Positions 27,923 through 35,975 of a stretch of 64,000 nt of DNA are shown piece after piece. The stretch is from AP-15 sp963777435 (GTDB taxonomy: Bacteria > Pseudomonadota > Alphaproteobacteria > ATCC43930 > CGMCC-115725). A program made the position numbers and the translations under genes. Numbering within the stretch: the stretch's first letter is position 1; every line of letters begins with the position of its first letter. Under the pieces are notes generated by a model. The model did not search any database and had not been told where the DNA came from. It worked only from the letters and a program-made list of their open reading frames with translations. The stretch covers positions 310,001 to 374,000 of the forward strand of contig CAVZQT010000001.1 of NCBI GenBank assembly GCA_963777435.1, given 5' to 3'.

Positions 27923-28119
27923 CGAAAGGGAGTAACAACCGTCAGCCGTTGCAGGGCCTTTCGCCTAATCGATATTAATGATATCTTCCGCTGAGAAGGA
28001 ATAACAACCCGCGAGATTATGGCGTCAAGCACCTGTCACTCGTCGCGACCGACCAGCAAAGCCCGCAGGAACGCACCCCGCTTCGCTGCATGGGATGGGC
28101 GTGGAAAGAGCTAGCCAAA

Positions 28120-28515
28120 ATGGTAGATGTGATAAATATCGCTGTAGGAGCGATGTTAGGGGTTATATTGGCTGACTCACCTTTTTTCAAGATAAACGGA
28201 TTTAGCGACATGTATACTCTGTCGCTGTTTGTCGTTCTAATAATTTTGTTCTCCTGTAATATTTGGATCACTTCCCGCTCGATCGCACGTCGTCGTTACT
28301 CGATCACTGTTATCTCGATTGCGGCGTATTTCATTATGGAATTATCTATTTTCTTTTCATACACGCTCGCGCCGTCACTGTTACCAATAGGCCAGGAGGG
28401 AGTTGTGTTTAAATTCACAGGACTCTCTTATGTATGGACCTTTATATTAATCACTTGTTTGTGGCTCCTTTCCAACATAATTGGAGTATTACTAGATCCT
28501 CTCGGTGAAAGATGA
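28120..28515 (+). CDS. Unknown four-helix membrane protein (AT-rich insert, gene 1)
   Basis: 131 residues and mostly hydrophobic: about four transmembrane segments (VINIAVGAMLGVILA; LSLFVVLIILFSCNIWI; VISIAAYFIMELSIFFSYTL; VWTFILITCLWLLSNIIGVLL) with a basic loop (RSIARRRYS) after the second. I recognise no family. AAGAG at 28106-28110 precedes ATG 28120; an in-frame ATG at 28090 would add ten residues from GC-rich flanking sequence. Its stop overlaps the start of the next gene (ATGA), so the pair is translationally coupled. Base composition and codon use are visibly AT-rich compared with all neighbours, indicating recent acquisition. A small integral membrane subunit working with the next protein is the natural reading (inference). 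Confidence 0.7.
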   Translation: MVDVINIAVGAMLGVILADSPFFKINGFSDMYTLSLFVVLIILFSCNIWITSRSIARRRYSITVISIAAYFIMELSIFFSYTLAPSLLPIGQEGVVFKFTGLSYVWTFILITCLWLLSNIIGVLLDPLGER

Positions 28516-29408
28516 TTGCTCTGACCTCATTGTTAGTGGTTTATGCAGTTGCTCTGTTCGGCTGCCTTTACATGTTGAAGAATCCGAGCAAGCGATATAA
28601 TGAAGAAGCTCGCTCAAGTGAGAGCGCGCCAGATGCGGCAAAACGTACGCTACAATCTATTAGAACAATCGATCAAAAACAAGCAGATGAATCTCCTGAT
28701 GTTGGCCTACTGATTGTAGAGTCCATGAGAGCAGCCATGGACAAGCTGAACCAAACTGAGACAAAAATGAACAAAGCGGTTAGCGTCGATAGCGTCGAAG
28801 TAAAAATCGGCATTGAACAGATAAGTATAGAGGAAAACAATATGCCGTTAAAATTCACAATACCAATTACTTCTGAATTAACATCAGCTCTACAAAAACT
28901 TGTGGAAGAACATGGAGGACCCCAACAGTTTTTTGAGCAAATGAATACGAATGGCGTAACTATTATGGCCGAATTCATGCAGAAATATCAGCGAGTAAGC
29001 CAAGTATTGTACGAGGCTACGACGAATGAGATTTATCGGCGTGAGTTAGTTGAATCAACCCTAAACCAGACAGATCGTGAATTTGTAGAGGGGTTTCTTA
29101 ATGGGTGGAATAAATGGGGAACCCTTAATCCAAGACCTTTCGAAACAATAAAGACGTTTATAATGGGATCTCTGAAGGATGCCTTGTTAGGGCCCATTCC
29201 ACAGCAAGTTAACGATGGCTGGGACTGTGACGGAATCGTGTACCTAGACACATTCCGGGAGGAGCTGTATGTCAAGACGATCACGAAGTTATATCGACCA
29301 GATAAGGAGTTAGGTGGACCAAGCGGATGGGTCACATCGAGCAGTGTGAGTTCTTATCTTCGCACGATTTCGATGATGTTGCAGACCCTTTTTCTACGAG
29401 AGTTCTGA
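28512..29408 (+). CDS. Unknown membrane-anchored protein (AT-rich insert, gene 2)
   Basis: 298 residues: one N-terminal transmembrane helix (ALTSLLVVYAVALFGCLYML), a charged Ser/Asp/Lys/Gln-rich linker (about 25-110) with coiled-coil tendency (MRAAMDKLNQTETKMNKA), then a soluble alpha-helical domain (PLKFTIPITSELTSALQKLV; FMQKYQRVSQVLYEA; EFVEGFLNGWNKWG). No recognised catalytic motif or family. ATG 28512 follows GGTGAAAG and overlaps gene 1. The end may be altered: the frame stops after TLFLREF at 29408, while an overlapping frame continues in protein-like sequence (VLNWSLLGYQLRDRLLTIYF...) to 29521, so a frameshift near 29400 may hide ~35 more residues. AT-rich like gene 1. Confidence 0.7.
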   Translation: MIALTSLLVVYAVALFGCLYMLKNPSKRYNEEARSSESAPDAAKRTLQSIRTIDQKQADESPDVGLLIVESMRAAMDKLNQTETKMNKAVSVDSVEVKIGIEQISIEENNMPLKFTIPITSELTSALQKLVEEHGGPQQFFEQMNTNGVTIMAEFMQKYQRVSQVLYEATTNEIYRRELVESTLNQTDREFVEGFLNGWNKWGTLNPRPFETIKTFIMGSLKDALLGPIPQQVNDGWDCDGIVYLDTFREELYVKTITKLYRPDKELGGPSGWVTSSSVSSYLRTISMMLQTLFLREF

Positions 29409-29644
29409 ATTGGAGCTTATTAGGATACCAGCTTCGAGACCGATTGTTGACAATATACTTTAAGCCGCAGACGGAGTTAAAAAGTCATTGGAAGCAGTGC
29501 AACAGCAATTTGAGAAAATGAAGTTGAATTGAGTTGCGGCCATCATTCCCCTTTTGGCGTTGTGGCCTCGCGAACTGGGGCGTGAAGTGATACGCAACGT
29601 TCGCTAATAACGGAGGCGGATCGGCTCGCTAACCTACCGCAAGA

Positions 29645-30079
29645 ATGACCATGCGCATCGTCCAGACCCGACTGGCGCTCGATACCGAACCGCGCGAAAT
29701 CAAGGAGATCACCCAGGGGATCGCAGGCTGGGTCGCTGAACAGGGCATCGGCATTGGGTTGCTAACCATCTACATCCCGCACACTTCGGCCTCGCTGCTT
29801 ATCCAGGAGAACGCCTCGCCCGATGTCAGGCGCGACCTCGCCGCGTTTCTGCAGCGGATCGTCCCCGAGAATGTGGCGCTCTACCGTCACAACGATGAAG
29901 GGCCGGACGACATGCCGGCGCACATCAAGAGCACTCTGACGCAGACCCAGCTGACGATCCCGGTCACCGATGGGCGGCTGCAGCTTGGGGTCTGGCAGGG
30001 GATATTTCTGCTGGAACACAGGGCCTCGCCGCACCGTCGTTCGCTGATCCTGACCCTGATCGGCGAGGACGCAGACTAG
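29645..30079 (+). CDS. YjbQ-family protein (secondary thiamine-phosphate synthase enzyme family)
   Basis: Intact 144-residue member of the YjbQ/UPF0047 family, small trimeric proteins with reported weak thiamine-phosphate synthase activity in E. coli; the true role is unclear. Conserved pieces: LALDTEPREIKEIT, LLTIYIPHTSASLLIQENASPDV, DDMPAHIKSTLTQTQLTIPV, the GVWQGIFLLEHR motif and a closing LILTLIGE. Two starts are possible, ATG 29645 and ATG 29651; the second aligns with the truncated copy. Upstream DNA is the right end of the AT-rich insert, so its promoter is not the ancestral one. Confidence 0.92.
   Translation: MTMRIVQTRLALDTEPREIKEITQGIAGWVAEQGIGIGLLTIYIPHTSASLLIQENASPDVRRDLAAFLQRIVPENVALYRHNDEGPDDMPAHIKSTLTQTQLTIPVTDGRLQLGVWQGIFLLEHRASPHRRSLILTLIGEDAD
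29651..29823 (+). repeat. Right copy of ~173-bp direct repeat flanking the AT-rich insert
   Basis: Partner of 27692-27864. It lies inside the intact yjbQ-type gene, so the 1.96-kb unit between the repeat starts (including both AT-rich genes) is bounded by near-identical DNA and could be lost by recombination, leaving one intact yjbQ. Confidence 0.95.
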
Positions 30080-30181
30080 CCGCCGCCCCCCGGCATCACG
30101 CCGTAATGGGGCCAGGTTCGGAACGAATTGGGTCCACTTCGGCCAGTCTGGCCGAGGCGTTCGATGCCGGTTGATCCGAGC

Positions 30182-32005
30182 CTATTCGACCGTGACGCTT
30201 TTCGCGAGGTTGCGGGGCTGGTCGACGTCGGTGCCTTTGATCACTGCGGTGTAGTAGGCGAGGAGCTGGATCGGGATCGTGTACAGCAGGGGAGCAACAA
30301 ACGCGTCGCATTCGGGGACCGCGATGCCGTCGGCGAGGCGGTCGCCGAGGCGCGCCACACCCGCCTTGTCCGAGATCATCACGACGCGCCCGCCGCGCGC
30401 CATGACCTCCTCGACGTTGCCGAGGGTCTTTTCAAAGAGGTCGTCATGGGGCGCCAGCACGATGATCGGCACGCTCTCGTCGATCAATGCGATCGGGCCG
30501 TGCTTCATTTCGCCGGCGGCGTAGCCTTCGGCGTGGATATAGGAAATTTCCTTTAACTTCAGCGCCCCTTCGAGCGCCAACGGGAAGGCGCTGCCGCGGC
30601 CAAGATAGAGCACGTCGCGCGCCTCAGCAATGGTCTGGGCGATCTGGCGCAGCCGCTCGTCATGGTTCAAGACTTCGGCGGCGCGCGACGGGATCTCGGT
30701 CAGATGGCCGACGAGTTCGGCTTCGCGCTGATGGGTGATCGCGCCGCGCGCCCGCGCCATCGCGATCGTCAGCCCGGCCAAGACCGCGAGCTGGGTGGTA
30801 AACGCCTTGGTCGAGGCAACGCCGATCTCGGGACCGGCGAGAGTCGGCAGGACGATGTCGGCCTCGCGCGCGATCGAGCTTTCCGGCTGGTTGACGATGG
30901 CGACAATGTGCTGCGCCTGCGAGCGCGCATAACGCAACGCTGCCAAAGTGTCGGCGGTCTCACCCGATTGCGAGATGAAAATTGCCGCCCCGCCGCGCGG
31001 CATCGCCGGAGCGCGATAGCGAAATTCGGAGGCGATATCGACCTCGACCGCAATCCGCGCGATCCGTTCGAGCCAGTATTTGGCCACCATGCAGGCGTGG
31101 TAGGCGGTGCCGCAGGCGATCAGCGAGACCCGTTCGATTTCGCCGAGCGCAAATGGCAGTTCCGGCAGGTGGACAGTGCGGGTCGCCGGGTTGACCATTG
31201 CGTTGATCGTGTCACCGATGACCGCCGGTTGCTCGAAAATCTCCTTGAGCATAAAATGGCGATAATTGCCCTTGCCGATCAGCGCGCCCGACGCCGCTGA
31301 TTCGCGGATCGGGCGTTCGACTTCCCGGTTATCGGCATCAAAGATCGTCACCTTCGATGAGGTGATGACCGCCCAATCGCCTTCTTCGAGATAGGTGATG
31401 CGCCGGGTTAATGGTGCCAGCGCCAGCGCGTCGGAGCCGAGGAACATTTCGCCGTCGCCATAGCCGATCGCGAGCGGGCTGCCGCGCCGGGCGCAGATCA
31501 GCAAATCGTGTTCGCCGGCAAACAGAAACGCGAGGGCAAAGGCGCCTTCGAGCCGCGCCAGCGTCTGGGCGACGGCCTCCGGCGGGGACAGTCCCTGGTC
31601 GAGAAAATAACTCGTAAGGATCGCCACCGCCTCGGTGTCGGTGTCGGTCTGGAAATCATAGCCGAGTTGGGTCAGCTCGGCCCGCAACGCCTGGAAATTC
31701 TCGATGATCCCGTTATGGACGATTGCGACGCGATCGGTCGCGATCGGGTGCGCATTGGTCTCGTTCGGAAGCCCATGTGTCGCCCACCGGGTGTGACCGA
31801 TGCCGATCGCTCCCTGCACCGATTCGTCGTCGAGCCGCCGCGCGAGGTTGACGAGCTTGCCCTCGGCGCGGCGCCGTTCGATGCGGCCATCGACGAGAGT
31901 GGCGATACCGGCCGAATCATAGCCGCGGTATTCGAGCCGCCGCAGCCCTTCGATCAGCCCGGGTGCCACCCTATCCTTGGCGATGATGCCGATGATGCCG
32001 CACAT
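30182..32005 (-). CDS. glmS: Glucosamine-6-phosphate synthase (isomerizing)
   Basis: Makes glucosamine-6-phosphate from fructose-6-phosphate and glutamine, first step of UDP-GlcNAc synthesis. 607 residues: N-terminal glutamine amidotransferase with nucleophile Cys2 (MCGIIGI), RLEYRGYDSAG, GHTRWATHG and NGIIEN, then two SIS sugar-phosphate domains (ACGTAYHACMVAKYW, SQSGETADTLAAL, GRGSAFPLALEGALKLKEISYIHAEGYAAGEMKHGPIAL) ending PRNLAKSVTVE. The frame is open upstream to 32215, but Cys2 fixes the start at ATG 32005. The ATG overlaps the glmU stop in TAATG, so the genes are translationally coupled. Confidence 0.97.
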   Translation of the reverse strand: MCGIIGIIAKDRVAPGLIEGLRRLEYRGYDSAGIATLVDGRIERRRAEGKLVNLARRLDDESVQGAIGIGHTRWATHGLPNETNAHPIATDRVAIVHNGIIENFQALRAELTQLGYDFQTDTDTEAVAILTSYFLDQGLSPPEAVAQTLARLEGAFALAFLFAGEHDLLICARRGSPLAIGYGDGEMFLGSDALALAPLTRRITYLEEGDWAVITSSKVTIFDADNREVERPIRESAASGALIGKGNYRHFMLKEIFEQPAVIGDTINAMVNPATRTVHLPELPFALGEIERVSLIACGTAYHACMVAKYWLERIARIAVEVDIASEFRYRAPAMPRGGAAIFISQSGETADTLAALRYARSQAQHIVAIVNQPESSIAREADIVLPTLAGPEIGVASTKAFTTQLAVLAGLTIAMARARGAITHQREAELVGHLTEIPSRAAEVLNHDERLRQIAQTIAEARDVLYLGRGSAFPLALEGALKLKEISYIHAEGYAAGEMKHGPIALIDESVPIIVLAPHDDLFEKTLGNVEEVMARGGRVVMISDKAGVARLGDRLADGIAVPECDAFVAPLLYTIPIQLLAYYTAVIKGTDVDQPRNLAKSVTVE

Positions 32006-33360
32006 TATTTTCTGCTCCCCAGCCGCGACCGGATCTCGACGGCGCGGCCCGGCTTGTCGATCTGCTGCCCGCGCGCAACGGTCAATGCATCCGCCGGGAC
32101 GTCGCGGGTCACGACACTGCCGGCGGCAACGATCGCGCCCGCGCCCACCTCGACCGGTGCCACCAACGCGGTGTTGGAGCCGATAAAGGCATGCTCGCCG
32201 ATTGTCGTGCGCCACTTGTTAACGCCGTCATAATTGCAGGTGATGGTTCCGGCGCCGATATTGGCGCCGGCCCCGATCGTGCTGTCGCCGAGGTAGGACA
32301 GGTGGTTGGCCTTGGCGCCGGCCCCGAGCCGCGCCTCCTTGATCTCGACAAAATTGCCGACATGCACGTCGTTTTCGAGCACCGCCCCGGGCCGCAATCG
32401 GGCGAACGGGCCGACGATCGCTCCCGCCCCGACGACGGCGCCCTCGAGATGGCTGAAGGATCGGATGCGGGCGCCCTCGGCCACCTCGACGCCGGGACCG
32501 AAGACGACATTGGGCTCGACCACCACATCGCGGTCGAACTGCGTATCGGCGCTGAGGAACACGGTTTCCGGTGCCACCAGGGTTGCCCCGGCAGCCATCG
32601 CTCGGTGCCGGAGCCGCTGCTGCATCAGCGCTTCGGCGGCGGCGAGGTCGGCCCGAGTGTTGATGCCGATCAGCTCTTCCTCCGGCAACTCGACAATGCG
32701 GCAGTCGAGATTGCGGCGGCGGGCCACCGGTACGATGTCGGTCAAGTAAAATTCGGATTTTGCGTTGTTGCGGTCGAGCGCCGCGACGAGATCGGCGGCA
32801 TGGCGTGCGGCGATCGCCATGATCCCGCCATTGACGAGCCCGATCGCGAGTTCGTCGGGGGTCGCGTCGGCCGCCTCGACAATGCGTTCGAGCGTCCCAT
32901 CGGGGCCCAGCACTAGCCGGCCATAGTCGCCGGGATCTTGCGGCCGCAACGCCGCAACGACGACCGCGGCGTCGCTGCGGCGGCGCTCGTCGAGCAGCAG
33001 GGCTAGCGTTTTGGTGGTCAGGAGCGGGGTGTCGCCGAACAGCACTAGTACATCTTCGACCGCACCTTCGGGCGCGAGCCAAGCACCAAGCGGGTCGAGC
33101 CCGATGCGGACGGCATCGCCGGTGCCGAGCGGTGGATCCTGGACAACACTGATGGCCGGTTCGACGAGCCGGGCGACGGTCTCCATTCGCGGAGCGATGA
33201 CCACGACAGTCGCTGCCGGCGCGAGCGGCTGCAATGCCTCCGTCAGATGCACGATCATCGGTCGGCCCGCGACTGGATGCATGACTTTGGGGAACGCGGA
33301 TTTCATCCGCGTGCCGCTCCCGGCGGCGAGAATAATGGCGGCGAAATCGGGTCGGCTCAT
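32005..33360 (-). CDS. glmU: Bifunctional UDP-GlcNAc pyrophosphorylase / glucosamine-1-phosphate acetyltransferase
   Basis: About 451 residues. The N-terminal uridylyltransferase domain begins FAAIILAAGSGTRMKS and has PKVMHPVAGRPM, LFGDTPLL and LVNGGIMAI. The C-terminal left-handed beta-helix acetyltransferase has hexapeptide repeats (GPFARLRPGAVLENDVHVGNFVEIKEARLG), KANHLSYLGD and CNYDGVNKWRTTIGEHAFIGSN. It supplies UDP-GlcNAc for peptidoglycan and LPS. ATG 33360 (MSRPDF) is preferred; an upstream in-frame start at 33417 would add 19 residues before the conserved N-terminus. Operon with glmS. Confidence 0.96.
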   Translation of the reverse strand: MSRPDFAAIILAAGSGTRMKSAFPKVMHPVAGRPMIVHLTEALQPLAPAATVVVIAPRMETVARLVEPAISVVQDPPLGTGDAVRIGLDPLGAWLAPEGAVEDVLVLFGDTPLLTTKTLALLLDERRRSDAAVVVAALRPQDPGDYGRLVLGPDGTLERIVEAADATPDELAIGLVNGGIMAIAARHAADLVAALDRNNAKSEFYLTDIVPVARRRNLDCRIVELPEEELIGINTRADLAAAEALMQQRLRHRAMAAGATLVAPETVFLSADTQFDRDVVVEPNVVFGPGVEVAEGARIRSFSHLEGAVVGAGAIVGPFARLRPGAVLENDVHVGNFVEIKEARLGAGAKANHLSYLGDSTIGAGANIGAGTITCNYDGVNKWRTTIGEHAFIGSNTALVAPVEVGAGAIVAAGSVVTRDVPADALTVARGQQIDKPGRAVEIRSRLGSRK

Positions 33361-33516
33361 TTCGGGGCTCGAAGTAAAAACCGGCGCCGCGTCACTGATG
33401 CGTCGCACCTCCCTCATTTACAACACAAAGATTGTTACGAATTATGTCATAGCCGCGGCGAAATTGCCGGTGCTGGAGATCGCGATTGCGCCGGCGGTGT
33501 CAGCCGCGAGCTGAGA

Positions 33517-34062
33517 CTACGCGCTGATCGTACCCGCAGCGTCGATCATTGCCAGTGCCGCGGCGCGGCGCGCTTCGGTGCGGTTGAGCCAGCCGGCGCC
33601 GAAGGTGTCGAAATCGGCGAGCGATTTGTAGAAATCGGCTTGCCGGTCGGCAAGATCGTCGATCAGCGTGCGCGGATCGCATTTTGCGGCGGCACCTAGG
33701 GTCTCGGGACCGATGCATCCGTCGACCTCGTCCCCGGTAAAGCCGATCGCCCGCTGCAGCAGTCGCGCCGAACGCCAGATCCCGGAATTAACGCCCATAT
33801 CGAAGACGCTGAGATCGACGCCCGCGGGCAGTGCATCGGCGCGCAACCGGTTCCAATACAGCGAGCGGTAGATCGCTCTGGCTATCCGTAGCGTGAGATC
33901 TTGGACCTGCGCCACCCCGAGACCGGGATCGTCCGACCACTCCCGGTAGGTGGCCAAGGTTATCCCCATATTGGTGGCGCCGCCGGGATCCGCGGGATTG
34001 TCCACATACCCGCCCTCCTCGCGCAGCGTAAATGCGAGGCATGGTTCGAAGCAATCCGCCAT
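33517..34062 (-). CDS. GH108 lysozyme-like muramidase with peptidoglycan-binding domain
   Basis: 181-residue glycosyl hydrolase family 108 protein. The catalytic glutamate lies in LREEGGYVDNPADPGG (Glu15/16), followed by TNMGITLATYREW, IARAIYRSLYWNRLRAD and the domain-boundary SVFDMGVNSGIWRSARLLQRA, with the PG_binding_3 part at the C-terminus (VDGCIGPETLGAA, DLADRQADFYKSLADFDTFGAGWLNRTEAR). No signal peptide. Such genes are common in prophages and gene transfer agents, but no other phage gene is near; it may be a domesticated single copy, possibly GTA-related (inference). Divergent from gph. Confidence 0.88.
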   Translation of the reverse strand: MADCFEPCLAFTLREEGGYVDNPADPGGATNMGITLATYREWSDDPGLGVAQVQDLTLRIARAIYRSLYWNRLRADALPAGVDLSVFDMGVNSGIWRSARLLQRAIGFTGDEVDGCIGPETLGAAAKCDPRTLIDDLADRQADFYKSLADFDTFGAGWLNRTEARRAAALAMIDAAGTISA

Positions 34063-34222
34063 CTTTTTCTCCCTTGGCCGCCGCTACGGCCCAGCATCAG
34101 CCGCAATTGTTTGCTGCAATCGAGCCATGTCGCAAGGGACGGCTGGTGCGGACCGCGCTCGCATGCGGATAAAGTCGGCACGGATCATTGCGGAGGGTGA
34201 TTCCAGGCCTCAGAGTGGTCGG

Positions 34223-34891
34223 ATGAACGGGTTTCTCCTGGTTTTCGATCTCGACGGCACGCTGATCGACAGCGCGCCCGATCTCCGCGCGGCGGTCAAC
34301 CAGATGCTGCGCGAGCGCGGCTGCGCGCCGCTGTCCTTGGCGCAAATTCGGCGGATGATTGGCGACGGCGCCCCGGCGCTCGTCCGACGCGCACTGGCCG
34401 AAAGCGGGCTCGACCCGGAGCAGGCACCCACCGCCTTACCACGCTTTTTACAACTTTACGAAGGCGATGCGGTGCGGTTGACCCGGCCTTATCCCGGGGT
34501 GCCGGCTACCTTGGCGGCGCTGCGCCAAGCTGGCTATCGCACCGCGATCTGCACCAACAAGCCGCAACATGCCACAATCACCGTGCTCGAGGGGCTCGGC
34601 CTTTCGTCGCTATTCGATGCGATTGCGGGGGGAGATCGCTTTGCGGTCAAAAAGCCCGACCCCGGCCATCTGCTCGGTTTAATCAGCGCGCTCGGCGGCC
34701 AAGCGACACGGGCGGCAATGATCGGCGACAACGAAAACGATGCCGCCGCCGCGCACGGTGCGGGCATGCCGCTAGTGCTGATGCGCTACGGCTACGCGCG
34801 TATCGATCCGGAATCGCTCGGCGCCGATGTATTGCTCGATCATTTCGCCGATCTGCCCGCGACTCTCGACCGGCTCGGGCTCAGGCCCTAG
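34223..34891 (+). CDS. gph: HAD-family phosphoglycolate phosphatase
   Basis: 222-residue HAD hydrolase subfamily I. Motif I with nucleophile is VFDLDGTLIDSAPDL; motif II ICTNKP; motif III lysine KKPDPGHL; motif IV MIGDNENDAAAAHGAGMP. The cap domain (MLRERGCAPLSLAQIRRMIGDGAPALVRRAL) is that of Gph, which hydrolyses 2-phosphoglycolate to glycolate, here a possible source for GlcDEF. The frame is open upstream to 33950, but the fold begins at ATG 34223. Related sugar-phosphate or pyrophosphate activities cannot be ruled out. Confidence 0.9.
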   Translation: MNGFLLVFDLDGTLIDSAPDLRAAVNQMLRERGCAPLSLAQIRRMIGDGAPALVRRALAESGLDPEQAPTALPRFLQLYEGDAVRLTRPYPGVPATLAALRQAGYRTAICTNKPQHATITVLEGLGLSSLFDAIAGGDRFAVKKPDPGHLLGLISALGGQATRAAMIGDNENDAAAAHGAGMPLVLMRYGYARIDPESLGADVLLDHFADLPATLDRLGLRP

Positions 34892-34896
34892 CCAGG

Positions 34897-35871
34897 CTAG
34901 ATGAACAATTTCTCGTTCTGCAGCCCGTCGTAGAGATGGGCGACATAGTCGCCGTAGCCGTTCCATTTGAGGGTCGGGACGCGTTCGTCGGTGCCGAGCA
35001 CCCGTTCGGTCGCCTGGCTCCAGCGCGGGTGCGGCACTTCGGGATTAACGTTTGCCCAAAAGCCGTATTCGTCGCCCTGCACCGTCTGCCAGAACGTCAC
35101 CGGCTGCTTGTCGGTGAACGAGATTCGGACGATCGATTTGATCGACTTGAAGCCGTACTTCCATGGCAGGGCCAGCCGCAGCGGCGCTCCGTCCTGTTTC
35201 GGGACCGGCTTGCCGTACATGCCGGTCACCATAAAGGCGAGCTCGTTGTTGGCTTCGGCCATCGTGACGCCTTCGATATAGGGCCACGGATACCAGAACT
35301 GCTTTTGCCCGGGCGCTTGTGCCGAGTCGACAAAGGTTTCCATGTGCACGTATTTCGCCGAACCCAGCGGCTTTGCCAGCGCTACCAGTGCTGCCATCGG
35401 AAAGCCGCTCCACGGCACCGCCATCGACCACGCCTCGACGCAGCGGTGGCGGTAGAGTCGTTCTTCGAGCGGCATCTTCTTCAATAAATCATCGATGCCG
35501 ATCTCGAATGGGCTCTCGACCATGCCGTCGATCTTGACCGTCCACGGCCGGATCTTTAGCGCTTGCGCGTCGTCGGCGATCGTCTTCTCCGAGCCGAATT
35601 CATAGAAGTTGTTGTAATTCTCGGAATAATTCGGGTCGGTGATCTTGCGGTCGAGAGTGTAGCGCGGGTTGCGCTTGACCGGGTAGAGGCTCGTCGACGG
35701 GTCCTGGGTTTTGTCATCCGCCACTGCCGTGCCGACCGAGGCCGCCAGCCCCGGCAGCAGCAGCGACCCGAGGCCGATCGCTTTCAGCAATTCCCGCCGC
35801 CGCCAGAACACCGATTCCGGCGTCGCGGCGCTCTCGCGAAGCTCCCACCCTTTGTTATGCCGGATCAGCAT
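34897..35871 (-). CDS. msrP: Protein-methionine-sulfoxide reductase catalytic subunit MsrP (YedY)
   Basis: Periplasmic molybdenum enzyme that repairs oxidised methionines in envelope proteins. 324 residues with a Tat signal (WRRRELLKAIGLGSLLLPG at 23-41) and the sulfite-oxidase fold. The molybdenum ligand is Cys144 in YRHRCVEAWSM; PWSGFPMAALVALAKP, WYPWPYIEGVTMAEA and PLRLALPWKYGFKSIKSIVRI follow, ending with the usual NGYGDYVAHLYDGLQNEKLF. The heme membrane partner MsrQ, commonly adjacent, is not in this window near it. The EF-G paralogue lies 104 bp upstream on the same strand. Confidence 0.95.
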   Translation of the reverse strand: MLIRHNKGWELRESAATPESVFWRRRELLKAIGLGSLLLPGLAASVGTAVADDKTQDPSTSLYPVKRNPRYTLDRKITDPNYSENYNNFYEFGSEKTIADDAQALKIRPWTVKIDGMVESPFEIGIDDLLKKMPLEERLYRHRCVEAWSMAVPWSGFPMAALVALAKPLGSAKYVHMETFVDSAQAPGQKQFWYPWPYIEGVTMAEANNELAFMVTGMYGKPVPKQDGAPLRLALPWKYGFKSIKSIVRISFTDKQPVTFWQTVQGDEYGFWANVNPEVPHPRWSQATERVLGTDERVPTLKWNGYGDYVAHLYDGLQNEKLFI

Positions 35872-35975
35872 CGCCGCCCCTTGGACAAGTCACACATCGA
35901 AAATTGGGGCCGCGTCCAACGGCGCCAAGTCACGCTTTCGCGAGCCGGCGCCGCAGTCCGAGATTGCGATCAGGG

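Noticed and set aside
33517..34062. Prophage or gene transfer agent suggested by the lysozyme gene
   Set aside because: No capsid, tail, portal or terminase gene is near; a lone GH108 gene is not enough.
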